From assembly GCF_023913515.1 (NCBI RefSeq), contig NZ_CP099391.1, positions 372,001 to 436,000 of the forward strand: DNA of 64,000 bases, given 5' to 3'. The position numbers were made by a program, and so were the translations under genes. This document shows positions 1 through 8,604 of this stretch, one piece after another. This DNA comes from Natronococcus sp. CG52 (GTDB lineage: Archaea; Halobacteriota; Halobacteria; Halobacteriales; Natrialbaceae). The notes beneath the pieces were generated by a model that saw nothing but the letters and a program-made list of their open reading frames with translations, ran no database searches and had not been told where the DNA came from. The number at the start of each line of letters is the position of its first letter. Within the stretch, counting starts at the first letter, position 1.

Positions 1-2
1 AT

Positions 3-548
3 CCGGCGCACGCCGTCACGCCGGGTGCCGTTACGCGGCTGCGCAACGACGCCGGTGGGCTCGTCTGTGTCGCGTTGGCCGACCGGGTGGCCCGCCAGTG
101 GGGCCTGCCGTTCCTTCAGGAGACACTAGACCATCCCGCGACAGCGAACCACGACCTCGAGTACGACGAGCGTTCGTCGTTCTCGATCGCGGTGAACCAC
201 CGCGACACCCGCACGGGCATCACCGACGAAGACCGCGCGTACACCGTCTCTACCATCGGGGCGGGTGCTGCAGCCCCCGAGACGCTTGATTTCCCTGCCG
301 AATTCCGCACGCCCGGCCACGTTCACCTGTTGCGGGCGGCGCCGGACCTGGTGGCCGACCGGGAGGGACACACGGAACTCAGCCTTCTGCTAGCGGAGGC
401 GGCGAACCTGCCACCGGCCGCGGTCGTCTGCGAGATGCTCAACGACGAGACGGGGCGGGAACGTTCGCCAGTCTCCGCGAACTCGTCCGCGGATCGTAAC
501 GGCTTCCACTTCGTGGAAGGTGAACGCCTCATCGAGAAATTCAGTTAA
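3..548 (+). CDS. ribB: 3,4-dihydroxy-2-butanone 4-phosphate synthase, 3' part
   Basis: The reading frame is already open at base 3 and has no start in the window, so the N-terminus lies upstream. RibB converts ribulose 5-phosphate to 3,4-dihydroxy-2-butanone 4-phosphate and formate for riboflavin synthesis in the cytoplasm. Visible family blocks in order are VTPGAVTRLRNDAGGLVCVA, SFSIAVNHRDTRTGITD (substrate and metal region), FRTPGHVHLLRA, the GHTE motif and PAAVVCEML. It ends with a short tail, VEGERLIEKFS, as in stand-alone archaeal RibB; no GTP cyclohydrolase II domain follows. The family identification is firm; only the length is unknown. Confidence 0.93.
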   Translation, partial: PAHAVTPGAVTRLRNDAGGLVCVALADRVARQWGLPFLQETLDHPATANHDLEYDERSSFSIAVNHRDTRTGITDEDRAYTVSTIGAGAAAPETLDFPAEFRTPGHVHLLRAAPDLVADREGHTELSLLLAEAANLPPAAVVCEMLNDETGRERSPVSANSSADRNGFHFVEGERLIEKFS

Positions 549-918
549 CAAATCCACCTTATTTCAAAACGGTCGGAGGATCCACGATTAGGCTCTGTAA
601 GCGCCACTCAGCGTGTCCGCAACAGAAAATCGTGTAGAGAGGTACAACAAAACGAGAAGTGCCTGGACCGGGGTTCCCAGTCGAATTCGTGAGAAGAGTA
701 CCATAATAACTGAGTGTCCAGGTAGATAGAAATACCACTTGTGAATAGAACGGGAACACTCCACTCGTTCTCCGTTGTTCACCCATGGTCTCTGGTGGGA
801 CGACTTCTATCCGGGGTCTAAACAAGGCCCGACTACGTAAGGAGTCGGGAACGAGTAACTACTCCCTCCGAATAGTATTCGAAGATCACTCATCCCGTCA
901 AGGAACATTTCAATGATG
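549..918. other. gene-free stretch between ribB and usp
   Basis: An open frame of 88 codons exists on the minus strand (559-825), but its product resembles nothing I recognise. Base composition is lower in GC than the flanking genes, so this may be decayed DNA. I see no RNA gene or clear repeat here. Confidence 0.4.
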
Positions 919-1458
919 TCACGCTCTTTCTGGTCGGTCACGCGTCGCGATCGCGGGCGGCGTTTCGTTGCCGAGAGCCTCTTCAGTGCGTCGCACTACG
1001 ATCACTGAAATGGGTGACCGACGAACAACGCTTTCGGAAACGCTTCCATACAACAGGTGAGCAAGTCCATGACGGCCGTGGCTTCCGATAACGATCTGGT
1101 CGAATCTGCCACCGACGGCCTGTTCGACGATCGTCTGAGCCGGTTTTCCCGATACCATCATCGTCCTGATTTCAAGCCCCTTTTCGGATGCTTTCTCTTG
1201 AGCTACTTCTAACAGCGTCTTTGCGTCACTTACCAACGACTCGTACCGGGGGAATTGCTCTTCAGATTTTACGAACGCTGCCCAGTACCCCTCGGGAAGC
1301 CGAAGGACGTGCAGCACCGTAATCTCTGTCTCAGGAAACGTTTCAAGTGCAAATTCGAATGCCTCATCGGCCTCCGATGAACCGTCTATTGGAATCAAAG
1401 TCTTTCCGACCTCGTGGTCGGTCTGTACGCCAGTTGATTCGATGCTGTGGTTGTTCAT
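919..1458 (-). CDS. UspA-family universal stress protein
   Basis: A single-domain universal stress protein of 179 aa, within the family's usual range apart from about 18 extra N-terminal and about 20 extra C-terminal residues. The first strand carries the conserved Asp (LIPIDGS, about residue 25). The ATP-binding G-2x-G-9x-G-S motif is intact (G125, G128, G138-S139, in GSHGRHGLAHLLYGS). Such proteins bind ATP and act in stress tolerance; the specific role is not visible. It lies alone, with a 16-bp gap before the frameshifted gene upstream on the same strand. Confidence 0.9.
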   Translation of the reverse strand: MNNHSIESTGVQTDHEVGKTLIPIDGSSEADEAFEFALETFPETEITVLHVLRLPEGYWAAFVKSEEQFPRYESLVSDAKTLLEVAQEKASEKGLEIRTMMVSGKPAQTIVEQAVGGRFDQIVIGSHGRHGLAHLLYGSVSESVVRRSPISVIVVRRTEEALGNETPPAIATRDRPERA

Positions 1459-1474
1459 ATTACTCTCTTTTATT

Positions 1475-1798
1475 CTACCTTTTCAGCAGCGTGGCTACGT
1501 TGCCGGATACACATCGAAGTGTCTGACCGTCGGTTCGAACTCCAGCAGGAAGTCTTCGTTCGGGATAGTATTTCGCTATCTCGATGTCAGGGCCAACGAA
1601 CGCCTCTATCGCCGTTTCTGACTCCCAGAACGTGAGCGTGAAGAAATGCGCCTCGTCGCCTTCGATCCGACGGAGGAGATACGCGGCACGGTTCCCCTCG
1701 ACCGACTCGTGGTCCGGAATCGCTCGTTGTTCGGTAAATTCGAGATACTCGCCTGCTTTCGATGCAGGCGTTTCTCCGTGCCAGATGCGCGCAATCAT
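1475..1798 (-). pseudogene. antibiotic-biosynthesis-monooxygenase-like protein with 3' frameshift
   Basis: A small ferredoxin-like-fold protein of the ABM type (MIARIWHGETP start, FFTLTFWESETAIEAFVG core). The frame is normal up to IAKYYP and then reads basic nonsense to the stop at 1475. In the next frame, the DNA immediately after YYP encodes NEDFLLEFEPTVRHFDVY and stops at 1495, which is the expected family C-terminus. So one base has been gained (or two lost) near 1558-1565. The ATG at 1796-1798 fits the family start better than the upstream GTG at 1805-1807. The product may still fold poorly, or the shift may be a sequencing error. Confidence 0.75.
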
Positions 1799-1803
1799 CG
1801 TTA

Positions 1804-2052
1804 TCACGACCTTCGGCTGTGGTTCTCCTCATCCGATGAACGGCGTCCCTGAGCGGTGCTGATGAGTACCACTTCACACCGCTGACACTGATAGAAGGCG
1901 GTGGCACTCTGGTTGCCGAGGTACGTGCGGTGACCGGTAGGGTGCGTGCACTCGTTCACGTCTCCAATGACGAATTCCCGCCGTACCATCCGTCTCTGCC
2001 TGCTCGGTTTCGTCATCTGCAAGTATCCGTACGCACGGTCCATCGATAGCAC
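1804..2052 (-). CDS. small zinc-binding protein (putative)
   Basis: An open frame of 82 codons with four spaced potential zinc ligands: C35 and H37 (ECTHPTGHRTYLG), then C56 and C59 (YQCQRC). This is typical of the many small zinc-finger proteins of haloarchaea. Alternative ATGs at 2043, 2016 and 1989 would shorten the N-terminus without losing the ligands. It lies directly before the monooxygenase-like gene, its stop 5 bases from that gene's ATG, suggesting co-transcription. Function unknown. Confidence 0.55.
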   Translation of the reverse strand: MLSMDRAYGYLQMTKPSRQRRMVRREFVIGDVNECTHPTGHRTYLGNQSATAFYQCQRCEVVLISTAQGRRSSDEENHSRRS

Positions 2053-2222
2053 TGCATTTGCACTATTACAAACCGAGTGGGCCAGATATACGCACAGTAA
2101 TGAGGGAAATTCCGCTTTGCAGACGCGCCGCTGTCTCCCCTCAGTGTCGCGGTCACTCGCCGAGCGGAGGGATGATAGATCCGATTGCGGTCAGATGATT
2201 GATCAGACGTTTCAGTGGTAGG

Positions 2223-3014
2223 TTAGTCTTCATCGAACTGCGTAGCTGACACAGCGGTCACGTCCTGCTCATCGGAGATCTGACCGGCAGGAAGCGTGGT
2301 TCCTCGAGCTATCGTAACTGCCCAGGCTTCGGCGCGACGAAGTCGATACCGAAGCGTCGTCAGTGGCAGGTTGAGTTCGTCGGCGACGTCTTCGAGCGTC
2401 GCCTTGCGCGGATACTCGTAATAGCCGAGGCGCACGGCGGTTTCGAGCGCTTTGCGCTGTTCGTAGGGAATGTCCGTCCCGTTGCTTCGGTTAGTGTGTT
2501 GCCACTGCTCGGGCGTCCCGACGCGGCGAACCGTGAGGGTAACGTCGTCTGGAAGGTCGCTTTGGAGCGCGTCGTGGAATACGCCGAGGTCTCGGTTGGC
2601 GGGAATCAGGACGCGCCATTCGTAGTGCGGTCCGCGCTGTGTCGCATTAAACACGAGCCCGTCACCGAGGGTCGCGACGGCGAGCGCGGAGACGGAGTAA
2701 CAGAAGGTCTCCTCGGCCGTTGAATGGTAGACCGTGCGGGTGGTCGGTTCGTGTTCGAGCACCTCGTACTCGACCCGGGCGTCACAGGCCGGATGTGGCC
2801 AGATGCACTCGTTGCAGATATCCGGATTGAGGTAGACGGTTTCGAGCGCATCAAGCGCGCGTTCAGGTCCCGTAATGCGTTCAACTCTCCATCCGGTGTC
2901 CGGAGATGCTGAAATAGCGAGGGCGGTTGCCACCACTTCCGGATGGTCGATATAGATATCTCTGACCGGATGAACACCTCGTTCGTAGGTGAAGAGAACG
3001 GAGTATTCGCGCAT
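2223..3014 (-). CDS. bacterio-opsin-activator-type HTH transcriptional regulator
   Basis: 263 aa. The C-terminal region (about residues 186-240) is an HTH_10 domain: it starts YEQRKALETAVRLGYYEYPR and contains the helix-turn-helix ATLEDVADELNLPLTTLRYR. The N-terminal region (about 1-180) is a family-type sensor module with a cluster C-x2-C...H-x2-C (ICNECIWPHPAC) that could bind metal or sense redox state. Haloarchaeal genomes carry many such paralogues. It stands alone and its target is not evident. Confidence 0.88.
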   Translation of the reverse strand: MREYSVLFTYERGVHPVRDIYIDHPEVVATALAISASPDTGWRVERITGPERALDALETVYLNPDICNECIWPHPACDARVEYEVLEHEPTTRTVYHSTAEETFCYSVSALAVATLGDGLVFNATQRGPHYEWRVLIPANRDLGVFHDALQSDLPDDVTLTVRRVGTPEQWQHTNRSNGTDIPYEQRKALETAVRLGYYEYPRKATLEDVADELNLPLTTLRYRLRRAEAWAVTIARGTTLPAGQISDEQDVTAVSATQFDED

Positions 3015-3217
3015 GCATACGGTTAGGGGAGGATCGGGCTTAGCTATTGAGCCAGATGTGGGCGAAATACTCGTTTGACTACAGTATACCCTCTGGATAT
3101 TCGGGTATATTCGAACCGGTACTCTACCTCTGTTTCGAGAAAATCATTCGTGCGCTAATATTCGGATCGTCACGGTCCGATCGAACTAAACCAGACAAGC
3201 TAGAAATCACGCGGCAC

Positions 3218-3301
3218 TATAGTACCAACTGAAACGATTTACACACCGATCACACGACAGCTGTGCGATCGGGTGTGCGCTGACTTTCAGTGGCTACTAT
3301 A
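3218..3301. repeat. 84-bp imperfect palindrome, MITE-like
   Basis: The left end reads TATAGTACCAACTGAAA and the right end is its imperfect reverse complement (TTTCAGTGGCTACTATA). The arms continue through CACACCGATCACACGAC and its mirror GTGCGATCGGGTGTG, with the centre near 3260. Related left halves occur at 30762 and 54751. No coding capacity. The form fits a non-autonomous transposable element, but no matching transposase is in the window. Confidence 0.65.
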
Positions 3302-3553
3302 CGTAGCCAGACAGATTCGTCGCACCGGAACTGTCTAGGTTACTGATCGAACCCTAGCGAGAGCCAGACGGGTTAGAAGCCGAGAATCCGTTGCGCGCGA
3401 TCGACTGCCCCTGCTGCCAGTATAGTAGAGACAGTTCATCTCGAATCGATAGCGGATTTCTCACTCTATATTTCAGTCAGAGCATGTCGGAATCGTCTCT
3501 TGGAGGCTCCGTAGCAGAAGCTTTCGAACGGAAATATCAATAAATTATAATAT

Positions 3554-3567
3554 CCTAGGCCGGGATT
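3554..3567. repeat. att-like copy of the tRNA-Thr 3' end
   Basis: CCTAGGCCGGGATT here is identical to 8607-8620, the 3' end of the tRNA-Thr gene. The AT-rich sequence just to the left also matches (TATCAA-TAAATTATAA against TATCAACAAAATTATAA next to the tRNA). The orientation is that expected for the distal attachment site of an element inserted at the tRNA 3' end. Confidence 0.6.
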
Positions 3568-3860
3568 GTCTATTGATTTTGCGAGAGCTGTACCAAGTTC
3601 ACTGACCGTTCGAGTAGCAAGATCTGGCAGAATAGATGGCGCTGTCGGGCGATTGTTGCGCCACAAATGTATGGGCGCTATAGGCTTCGGTTCGACTATC
3701 GAGCGAATGATCATTTGAGGCGTGAGGCGTTCGAATTCGGGGGTCTGAAAACAGTGATGCAAACGGGGATTCGGGTGGACACGGCCGCCGAGGCTCAGAC
3801 CCACCGTCCCTAATCGTACACTCGAACTGTACATCGCCGATCGGACGACCACTCTTCGAC

Positions 3861-4250
3861 TCAATCGTCTGGAACGCGATCGACACCTCGGTGAAGTTCG
3901 TGGACTAAGACACGTCCGCTTCCCAACTCTGAGGCTTTGTTCCTCAGCTCCTGGGTGAGGTCCTCGCCAATGTGGCCATAGACGTCGATGGATTCGAGTT
4001 CGATGAACTCGCCAATTGGGGGGAACTTCGGACCCGCAACCTCCATGTGAAATTTCAACGAGTCCTGATCAGCGTGCTTGTGCATCACGGTCATCCGATC
4101 TCCGTCGGCGCTGAAGTAGACGTCGTACGCCAGGATCTCCGGCTCGTTGGTCTCGACGAAATCCACTAGCTCCGCCATCGCCGGTTTGAGTTCTTCCAAC
4201 TTCCCGTCGCGCACTACCGATCGGTCGATATACACGATGGAGTCAGACAT
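3861..4250 (-). CDS. antibiotic-biosynthesis-monooxygenase-like (ABM fold) protein
   Basis: 129 aa. It reads as a dimeric alpha-beta-barrel domain: an IVYIDRSVVRDGKLEELKPA strand-helix opening, then ILAYDVYFSADGDRMTVMHK, then a helix with KFHMEVAGPKF. ABM-fold proteins include quinol monooxygenases and haem-degrading enzymes; the substrate is not predictable. It is the last gene before the left boundary of the putative tRNA-Thr island and is separated from the TauE operon by about 300 bp. Confidence 0.7.
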   Translation of the reverse strand: MSDSIVYIDRSVVRDGKLEELKPAMAELVDFVETNEPEILAYDVYFSADGDRMTVMHKHADQDSLKFHMEVAGPKFPPIGEFIELESIDVYGHIGEDLTQELRNKASELGSGRVLVHELHRGVDRVPDD

Positions 4251-4557
4251 CTCGCCCCCTGTTCTTGACGCTGCAACGGCGTTGTACTGCTTCCGTGTTG
4301 ATCGCTACTGTTGTTGCCATAGGATCCCCTCTAGTCGCTGCGCCCAGCACGACAGAACCTCCTCCAGTACCGAGGCATCGGTGCAGGCGCCATTGGCCGG
4401 TTACGACGCGTGTTGTGTTAGCCGTTGTCACGGGGGGCAGTAGTTTCTATTAGCTCGACGAAAACACCCAGCAATATTGCTGCAGAAACCACGACAGGCC
4501 GGCGGGCAGCCTACCGTTCGGCCTCTATAGTAGTATCAGTCGAAGCTATGCTCGTAG
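4251..4557. other. intergenic stretch, nothing recognised
   Basis: About 300 bp between the ABM-like gene and the TauE gene. Short open frames on both strands lack recognisable products or conserved starts. It presumably contains the promoter of the ABM-like gene. Confidence 0.4.
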
Positions 4558-5547
4558 TTAGTGGGTCCGTGGCGACCCATGTTCTCGATTCTTCCTGAGC
4601 GAATCGACCGACGCGTGGACGACCGCACCACTGACCAGAACTGCAGTTACGAAGACGAGGGCTGCACTCGCTGTCTCAAGCGTCTCGACGCCGTATACCG
4701 CACTCACCTGCTTACTTGCGGTGGCAATACTCCCAGCGAGCAGCATACCAGCGAAGTATCCCTTGATGTCAGCTTCGTTTACGAGACGCGTCGCACCTGC
4801 ACCGATGCGAGCGCCGAGCGCGCTCCCGCCGAGCAACGCGGCGACAACAGGGATATTGACGGCGTTCGACTGGGCGTAGACGAACGTCCCGAACGCACCC
4901 GAAATCGAAATCTGGAGGATGCTGGTTCCAGCAGCGATTGCTGTGGGAATGCCGAACCCGTAGACCATGACGGGGAGCAGAAGGAATCCTCCACCGACAC
5001 CGAGACATCCGCAGAGGATGCCGATACTCGACCCAACAGCAAGGATAACCCACACCGAGACGGTCGCACCGCCAGGTAGCGACATCATTGGTGGGAGTGT
5101 GATGGACTGAACTTCGGTAGCAACTCGGCCCGTTCCCGTTTCGGTACCGTCAGTACGAGCATCTCGGAGGACAACGAGTCCGACAACTCCCAGAAGGCCA
5201 ACGTACGCCGCGCTGATGACGAAGTCAGCGCTGCCGAAATCCGTAAGCAGGAACACGATCCGGGTGCCGACCTCGATGCCGAATGTCATTCCGAGAATCA
5301 TCACCGCCGCCAGCGTGTAGCTGACCTGACCGTGATCACGGTGTCTGAGCGCACCGATAACACTGGTGCCGAAGACGAACGCGAGTCCGCTCCCGACAGC
5401 TACCGGGGCCGGATATCCGATCACCAACAGCGTTGGCGTCACGAGGAACGAGCCTCCCATCCCGAAGAACCCAAAGAGGACGCCGATGAGCAGGCCGAAC
5501 CCGACGAAGAGACCGATCATCGGGATACCGAGGCCAAGAGGTTCCAT
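4558..5547 (-). CDS. sulfite exporter TauE/SafE family membrane protein
   Basis: 329 aa with about eight hydrophobic segments in two similar halves. Each half opens with a glycine-rich signature (GFGLLIGVLFGFFGMGGSFL near residues 17-36; GILCGCLGVGGGFLLLP near 175-191), the hallmark of TauE/SafE permeases, which export sulfite, sulfonates or other small organic anions. The start lies 2 bases after the stop of the 81-codon membrane gene, so the genes are co-transcribed. In this operon it may export a product or by-product of the FAD oxidase, which is inference. Confidence 0.9.
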   Translation of the reverse strand: MEPLGLGIPMIGLFVGFGLLIGVLFGFFGMGGSFLVTPTLLVIGYPAPVAVGSGLAFVFGTSVIGALRHRDHGQVSYTLAAVMILGMTFGIEVGTRIVFLLTDFGSADFVISAAYVGLLGVVGLVVLRDARTDGTETGTGRVATEVQSITLPPMMSLPGGATVSVWVILAVGSSIGILCGCLGVGGGFLLLPVMVYGFGIPTAIAAGTSILQISISGAFGTFVYAQSNAVNIPVVAALLGGSALGARIGAGATRLVNEADIKGYFAGMLLAGSIATASKQVSAVYGVETLETASAALVFVTAVLVSGAVVHASVDSLRKNREHGSPRTH

Positions 5548-5549
5548 GG

Positions 5550-5795
5550 TCAGGTACTCACGAGCATTTCACGAGCGGCCGGGCTAGCAACCCGCGCCAG
5601 TGCCCCGTATCCGACGTACAGCACGAGTGCTTCAGCCAGCACGTAACCAACCGTGGCAACAGCCTGCCCGGACTCGCCGAGGACGGGAACGACCAGTAGG
5701 ACGCTCAGACATACCACCGTTATACTCAGTAGTACGACCCAGACTGTCGATAAGCGGCATCCGACGGCCGGGGATTCCGACTCCCAATCACTCAT
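5550..5795 (-). CDS. small two-helix membrane protein
   Basis: 81 aa with two hydrophobic segments (about residues 17-39 and 46-66) and no recognised motif. It sits between the FAD oxidase and the TauE gene, overlapping the former by 8 bp and preceding the latter by 2 bp. This tight packing supports it as a real translated gene and possibly an accessory subunit of the exporter. Confidence 0.7.
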   Translation of the reverse strand: MSDWESESPAVGCRLSTVWVVLLSITVVCLSVLLVVPVLGESGQAVATVGYVLAEALVLYVGYGALARVASPAAREMLVST

Positions 5796-7278
5796 GGTAG
5801 GCTCCTCCGTCGGCCTCAGCGCTTCCGGACGGCGTGATGTTCTGGTTTAGGCTGAACAGATTCGTCGGGTCGTACTCGTCTTTCAGGGCGACTAACCGCT
5901 CGTACGTCGGTCCAAACGTGGCCCGCATCATGTCGTTGCCCTCTTCGAGGAATCCCGGGAAGTTCAGGTACACCGACCCGTCCGAGAACTGGCGCATGTC
6001 GTCGAGACAGTCACGCACCCACTCGACGTTCGCGTCGTCGCCCTCCGGGCACTCCCAGTTCGCTTCGACGCCGAGCAGGAAGGGAGCGTGCCGTCCCGCG
6101 AACGCACTGTCTTCGACGTCTACTCGTTCGATCGCGCCACCCAACTGCCAGACATCGACCGTCGAGAGTGGTGACGGTGCTACATCGGTCCAGTAAGCGA
6201 TTCGATCGATGGCGGAGTCCGACAGACCGTCGAGGTACAGCGACTTCCAGTAGTAGCGCATCCCGTCGGGGTAGTCCTCGTCGAAGAGCTGCTGGTAGTC
6301 CACGTACGGCATCGTCCCGCTGAAGTCGACAATCGGTTCAGCGATCTCCCGCAGGGGCGCGAGCGCGCGCTCACCGTCCTCGACCGACCCCGCGTAACAG
6401 CCCGTGATGGCGATCTTGGTGTCGTCCACCGCGTCCGAGGAGAAGAGTTCCTCATCGGGCATCACACCCGACAACGTGAGCGTGCTGGCTTCGTCGGGTG
6501 CTGACGCGACGTACTCGCGGTACGCGCGCAGACACTCGCGCATTCGGCCCCCCGGATAGAATACGAGGCAGGTCGCCACCTCGGGCCCGACCGGGTGGAG
6601 GTCGAACTCGAAGCCGGTAACGACCCCGAAATTCCCGCCGCCACCGCGAAGGCCCCAGAAGAGGTTCGGGTTTTCGTCTTCGCTGGCGGTCAGGTAGCCA
6701 CCGTCTGCCGTGACCAGATTTACGGAGGCGAGGTTGTCGCAGGTTAGGCCGTACTTGCAGCGGAGGTGACCGATGCCACCTCCCAGCGTCAGTCCCGCGA
6801 CGCCCGTCTCAGAGACGACCCCGCCGGGCGTTGCGAGACCGAAGGCCTGCGTCTCGTGATCGACATCCGCCCACGTGGCACCGGCCTGGACCCACGCTGT
6901 CCGTGCGTCAGGGTCTACCCACACACCCCGCATCTCGGAGAGATCGATGACGAGGCCGTCGTCGCAGACGGCCGTCCCGGCGACGTTGTGGCCACCACCG
7001 CGAACCGCCACCAGCAGATCGTTCTCGCGCGCGAAGTTCACCGCGCTGATGACGTCGCCGACGCCACGACATCGGGCAATCAGGCCCGGACGCTTGTCGA
7101 TCATCCCGTTCCACACTGCACGCGCGTCGTCGTAGGCAGCGTCCTCAGAACGGCTGCGCCGTTCTGATGGAGTCGAAAGAGCGAAGCTCTTTCGAACGTC
7201 GTCAGGACAAATTAGATCGCCGTGGAATCCTGCTTCGAACTGTTCGATCTGTTCGATGGGGATGGCTAGTCGTGCCAT
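5788..7278 (-). CDS. FAD-linked oxidoreductase, berberine-bridge-enzyme type
   Basis: 496 aa, usual family length. An FAD-binding PCMH domain (about residues 60-240) contains VRGGGHNVAG, whose His is the expected 8-alpha-histidyl attachment site, and GVVSETGVAGLTLGGGIGHL. The second covalent site, a Cys in bicovalent relatives, is Val here, so monocovalent FAD is expected. The C-terminus has the BBE motif YDPTNLFSLNQNI. The N-terminus carries an in-frame palindromic insert near 7140-7200. These enzymes oxidise sugars or secondary metabolites with O2. First gene of an operon with the small membrane protein and TauE; the regulator at 7419 is divergent. Confidence 0.92.
   Translation of the reverse strand: MARLAIPIEQIEQFEAGFHGDLICPDDVRKSFALSTPSERRSRSEDAAYDDARAVWNGMIDKRPGLIARCRGVGDVISAVNFARENDLLVAVRGGGHNVAGTAVCDDGLVIDLSEMRGVWVDPDARTAWVQAGATWADVDHETQAFGLATPGGVVSETGVAGLTLGGGIGHLRCKYGLTCDNLASVNLVTADGGYLTASEDENPNLFWGLRGGGGNFGVVTGFEFDLHPVGPEVATCLVFYPGGRMRECLRAYREYVASAPDEASTLTLSGVMPDEELFSSDAVDDTKIAITGCYAGSVEDGERALAPLREIAEPIVDFSGTMPYVDYQQLFDEDYPDGMRYYWKSLYLDGLSDSAIDRIAYWTDVAPSPLSTVDVWQLGGAIERVDVEDSAFAGRHAPFLLGVEANWECPEGDDANVEWVRDCLDDMRQFSDGSVYLNFPGFLEEGNDMMRATFGPTYERLVALKDEYDPTNLFSLNQNITPSGSAEADGGAYHE
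7146..7194. repeat. paired-hairpin palindromic insert within the FAD oxidase gene
   Basis: Two perfect hairpins: 7146-7166 (8-bp arms CAGAACGG/CCGTTCTG, 5-nt loop) and 7174-7194 (9-bp arms CGAAAGAGC/GCTCTTTCG, loop GAA), 7 nt apart. They encode about 20 extra residues between LICPDD and AYDDARAVWNG, where relatives run on directly. The reading frame is kept. Confidence 0.65.
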
Positions 7279-7418
7279 ACAGGAGCGGACGACCGCACGG
7301 ATGTTGACCTCACCCGTCGAGTAGCATTCGGCATCGAGAGTACCGTTTCAGGTGGTGAGACGAATTTCGGATCGGGTACCGGATAGAGTTACTATCAGCG
7401 CCTCCCTCTGTCTAGAGG

Positions 7419-8339
7419 GTGAGTCACATGGTGCCTGACCAAGACGACCGATCGGACGGGGATAGTCGTCCACCCCCGGGCTCGCCGGTCTTAGAGGCGA
7501 TTCTGGAAAACGAACGGAACCGTCGTTACCTCGGCCAGCGTCTGGACGCCGCGGGTGATCGTATCGATACGGACCTCCTCGGCGACATCGTCAGGCACGG
7601 TCCCGTCCTCGAAGCACTGCTGGAGGAACCGCTTGATCGGCGGGAAATCGAAGCGCGCCTCGACATCTCGCGGGCGACGAGCCACCGCTACACGCAGTGG
7701 CTCGACGAGCAGGGCTTCGTCGAGAAAGTCGATGGCCGATTCCAGTTGACCTGGCGCGGCGCAGTCATCGCCGAGGAAGTCCTCCGGTTCGAGGCGAACG
7801 TCCGGACCGCACACAGAATGACGCCGCTTCTGGACGCGGTCTGTGAGGATCACCGGGACTTCATCCTCGAACCGTTCGTGGATGCGACGATCACCGTCGC
7901 CGAATCGGACGATCCCTACAAACCAGTCGAGCGGTTCGTCGCGCTCGTCAACGAGTCGGAGACATTCCGGGGGTTCAACACGACGCACATGGCACCGCTG
8001 GTCCTCGGCGAGTTCCACCAGCGGGTGTTCGACGAAACCGACACCGAGATCATCTACCTGCCGCACATCGTCGAGAAACTCTTCGAGACGTACCCCGAGC
8101 GCGCCCGCGAGGCGATCGATCGCGGACACTTGACTCTCCGAACGCGCGAAAACCTGCCGTACGGCCTCGCGCTGTTCGACGACCGCGTCGGGATCGGGGG
8201 CTACGACGAGGCAACCGGTCTTATGCAGGTGTTCGTCGATACGGACGCGCCGATTGCGCGCGAGTGGGCCGAGCGCGTCTACGCATCGGTCAGAGCGGAT
8301 TCCAAATCACTCGAAGAGCAGTCGGGTCCAATCTGGTAA
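7419..8339 (+). CDS. FilR1-like winged-helix transcriptional regulator
   Basis: 306 aa. An N-terminal winged helix (about residues 45-115) has the recognition region DRREIEARLDISRATSHRYT. It is followed by an alpha/beta domain ending with LTLRTRENLPYGLALFDDRV and a glycine-rich GIGGYDEATG segment, the layout of archaeal regulators related to FilR1. A GTG start at 7419 is used here; an ATG three codons downstream (7428) is equally possible. Transcribed away from the FAD oxidase operon across a 140-bp shared region, so it probably controls that operon. Confidence 0.85.
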   Translation: MSHMVPDQDDRSDGDSRPPPGSPVLEAILENERNRRYLGQRLDAAGDRIDTDLLGDIVRHGPVLEALLEEPLDRREIEARLDISRATSHRYTQWLDEQGFVEKVDGRFQLTWRGAVIAEEVLRFEANVRTAHRMTPLLDAVCEDHRDFILEPFVDATITVAESDDPYKPVERFVALVNESETFRGFNTTHMAPLVLGEFHQRVFDETDTEIIYLPHIVEKLFETYPERAREAIDRGHLTLRTRENLPYGLALFDDRVGIGGYDEATGLMQVFVDTDAPIAREWAERVYASVRADSKSLEEQSGPIW

Positions 8340-8604
8340 CACGCTCTCGGTGTGAAGGAATCGTTTTCTGAGTAGCTTCTCTCTGTGCGTAATACGGCTA
8401 CCGAGAATCTATCAATACTATACGGTTTCAATGGAGGCGGCGATCTGAATTTTGGGCCGAGAACTCGCGCGAGCCGATAGTGTCGTCTTCTACGAGATGG
8501 ATTCCATAGAATTACTTTGACTATCTCATCTAGAAACGCTTGGATCCCTCTTCAGAGAATTCTCAAGAGAAGGTTCTGCGCGGTATTATCAACAAAATTA
8601 TAAG

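Larger units (their letters stand above)
3015..3860. other. gene-free stretch holding a MITE-like repeat and an att-like site
   Basis: No convincing gene. Two overlapping minus-strand frames (3466-3864 and 3599-3886) give low-quality products without recognisable domains. The stretch contains the 84-bp palindromic repeat at 3218-3301 and the tRNA-Thr-derived direct repeat at 3554-3567, both listed separately. Confidence 0.5.

Noticed and set aside
559-825. Minus-strand open frame of 88 codons
   Set aside because: No recognisable domain, unusual amino acid composition for a haloarchaeal protein, and no support from context; at best a decayed gene.
4265-4453. Small exported protein on the plus strand
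   Set aside because: The N-terminus looks vaguely like a signal peptide, but there is no conserved domain, no visible promoter and no context.
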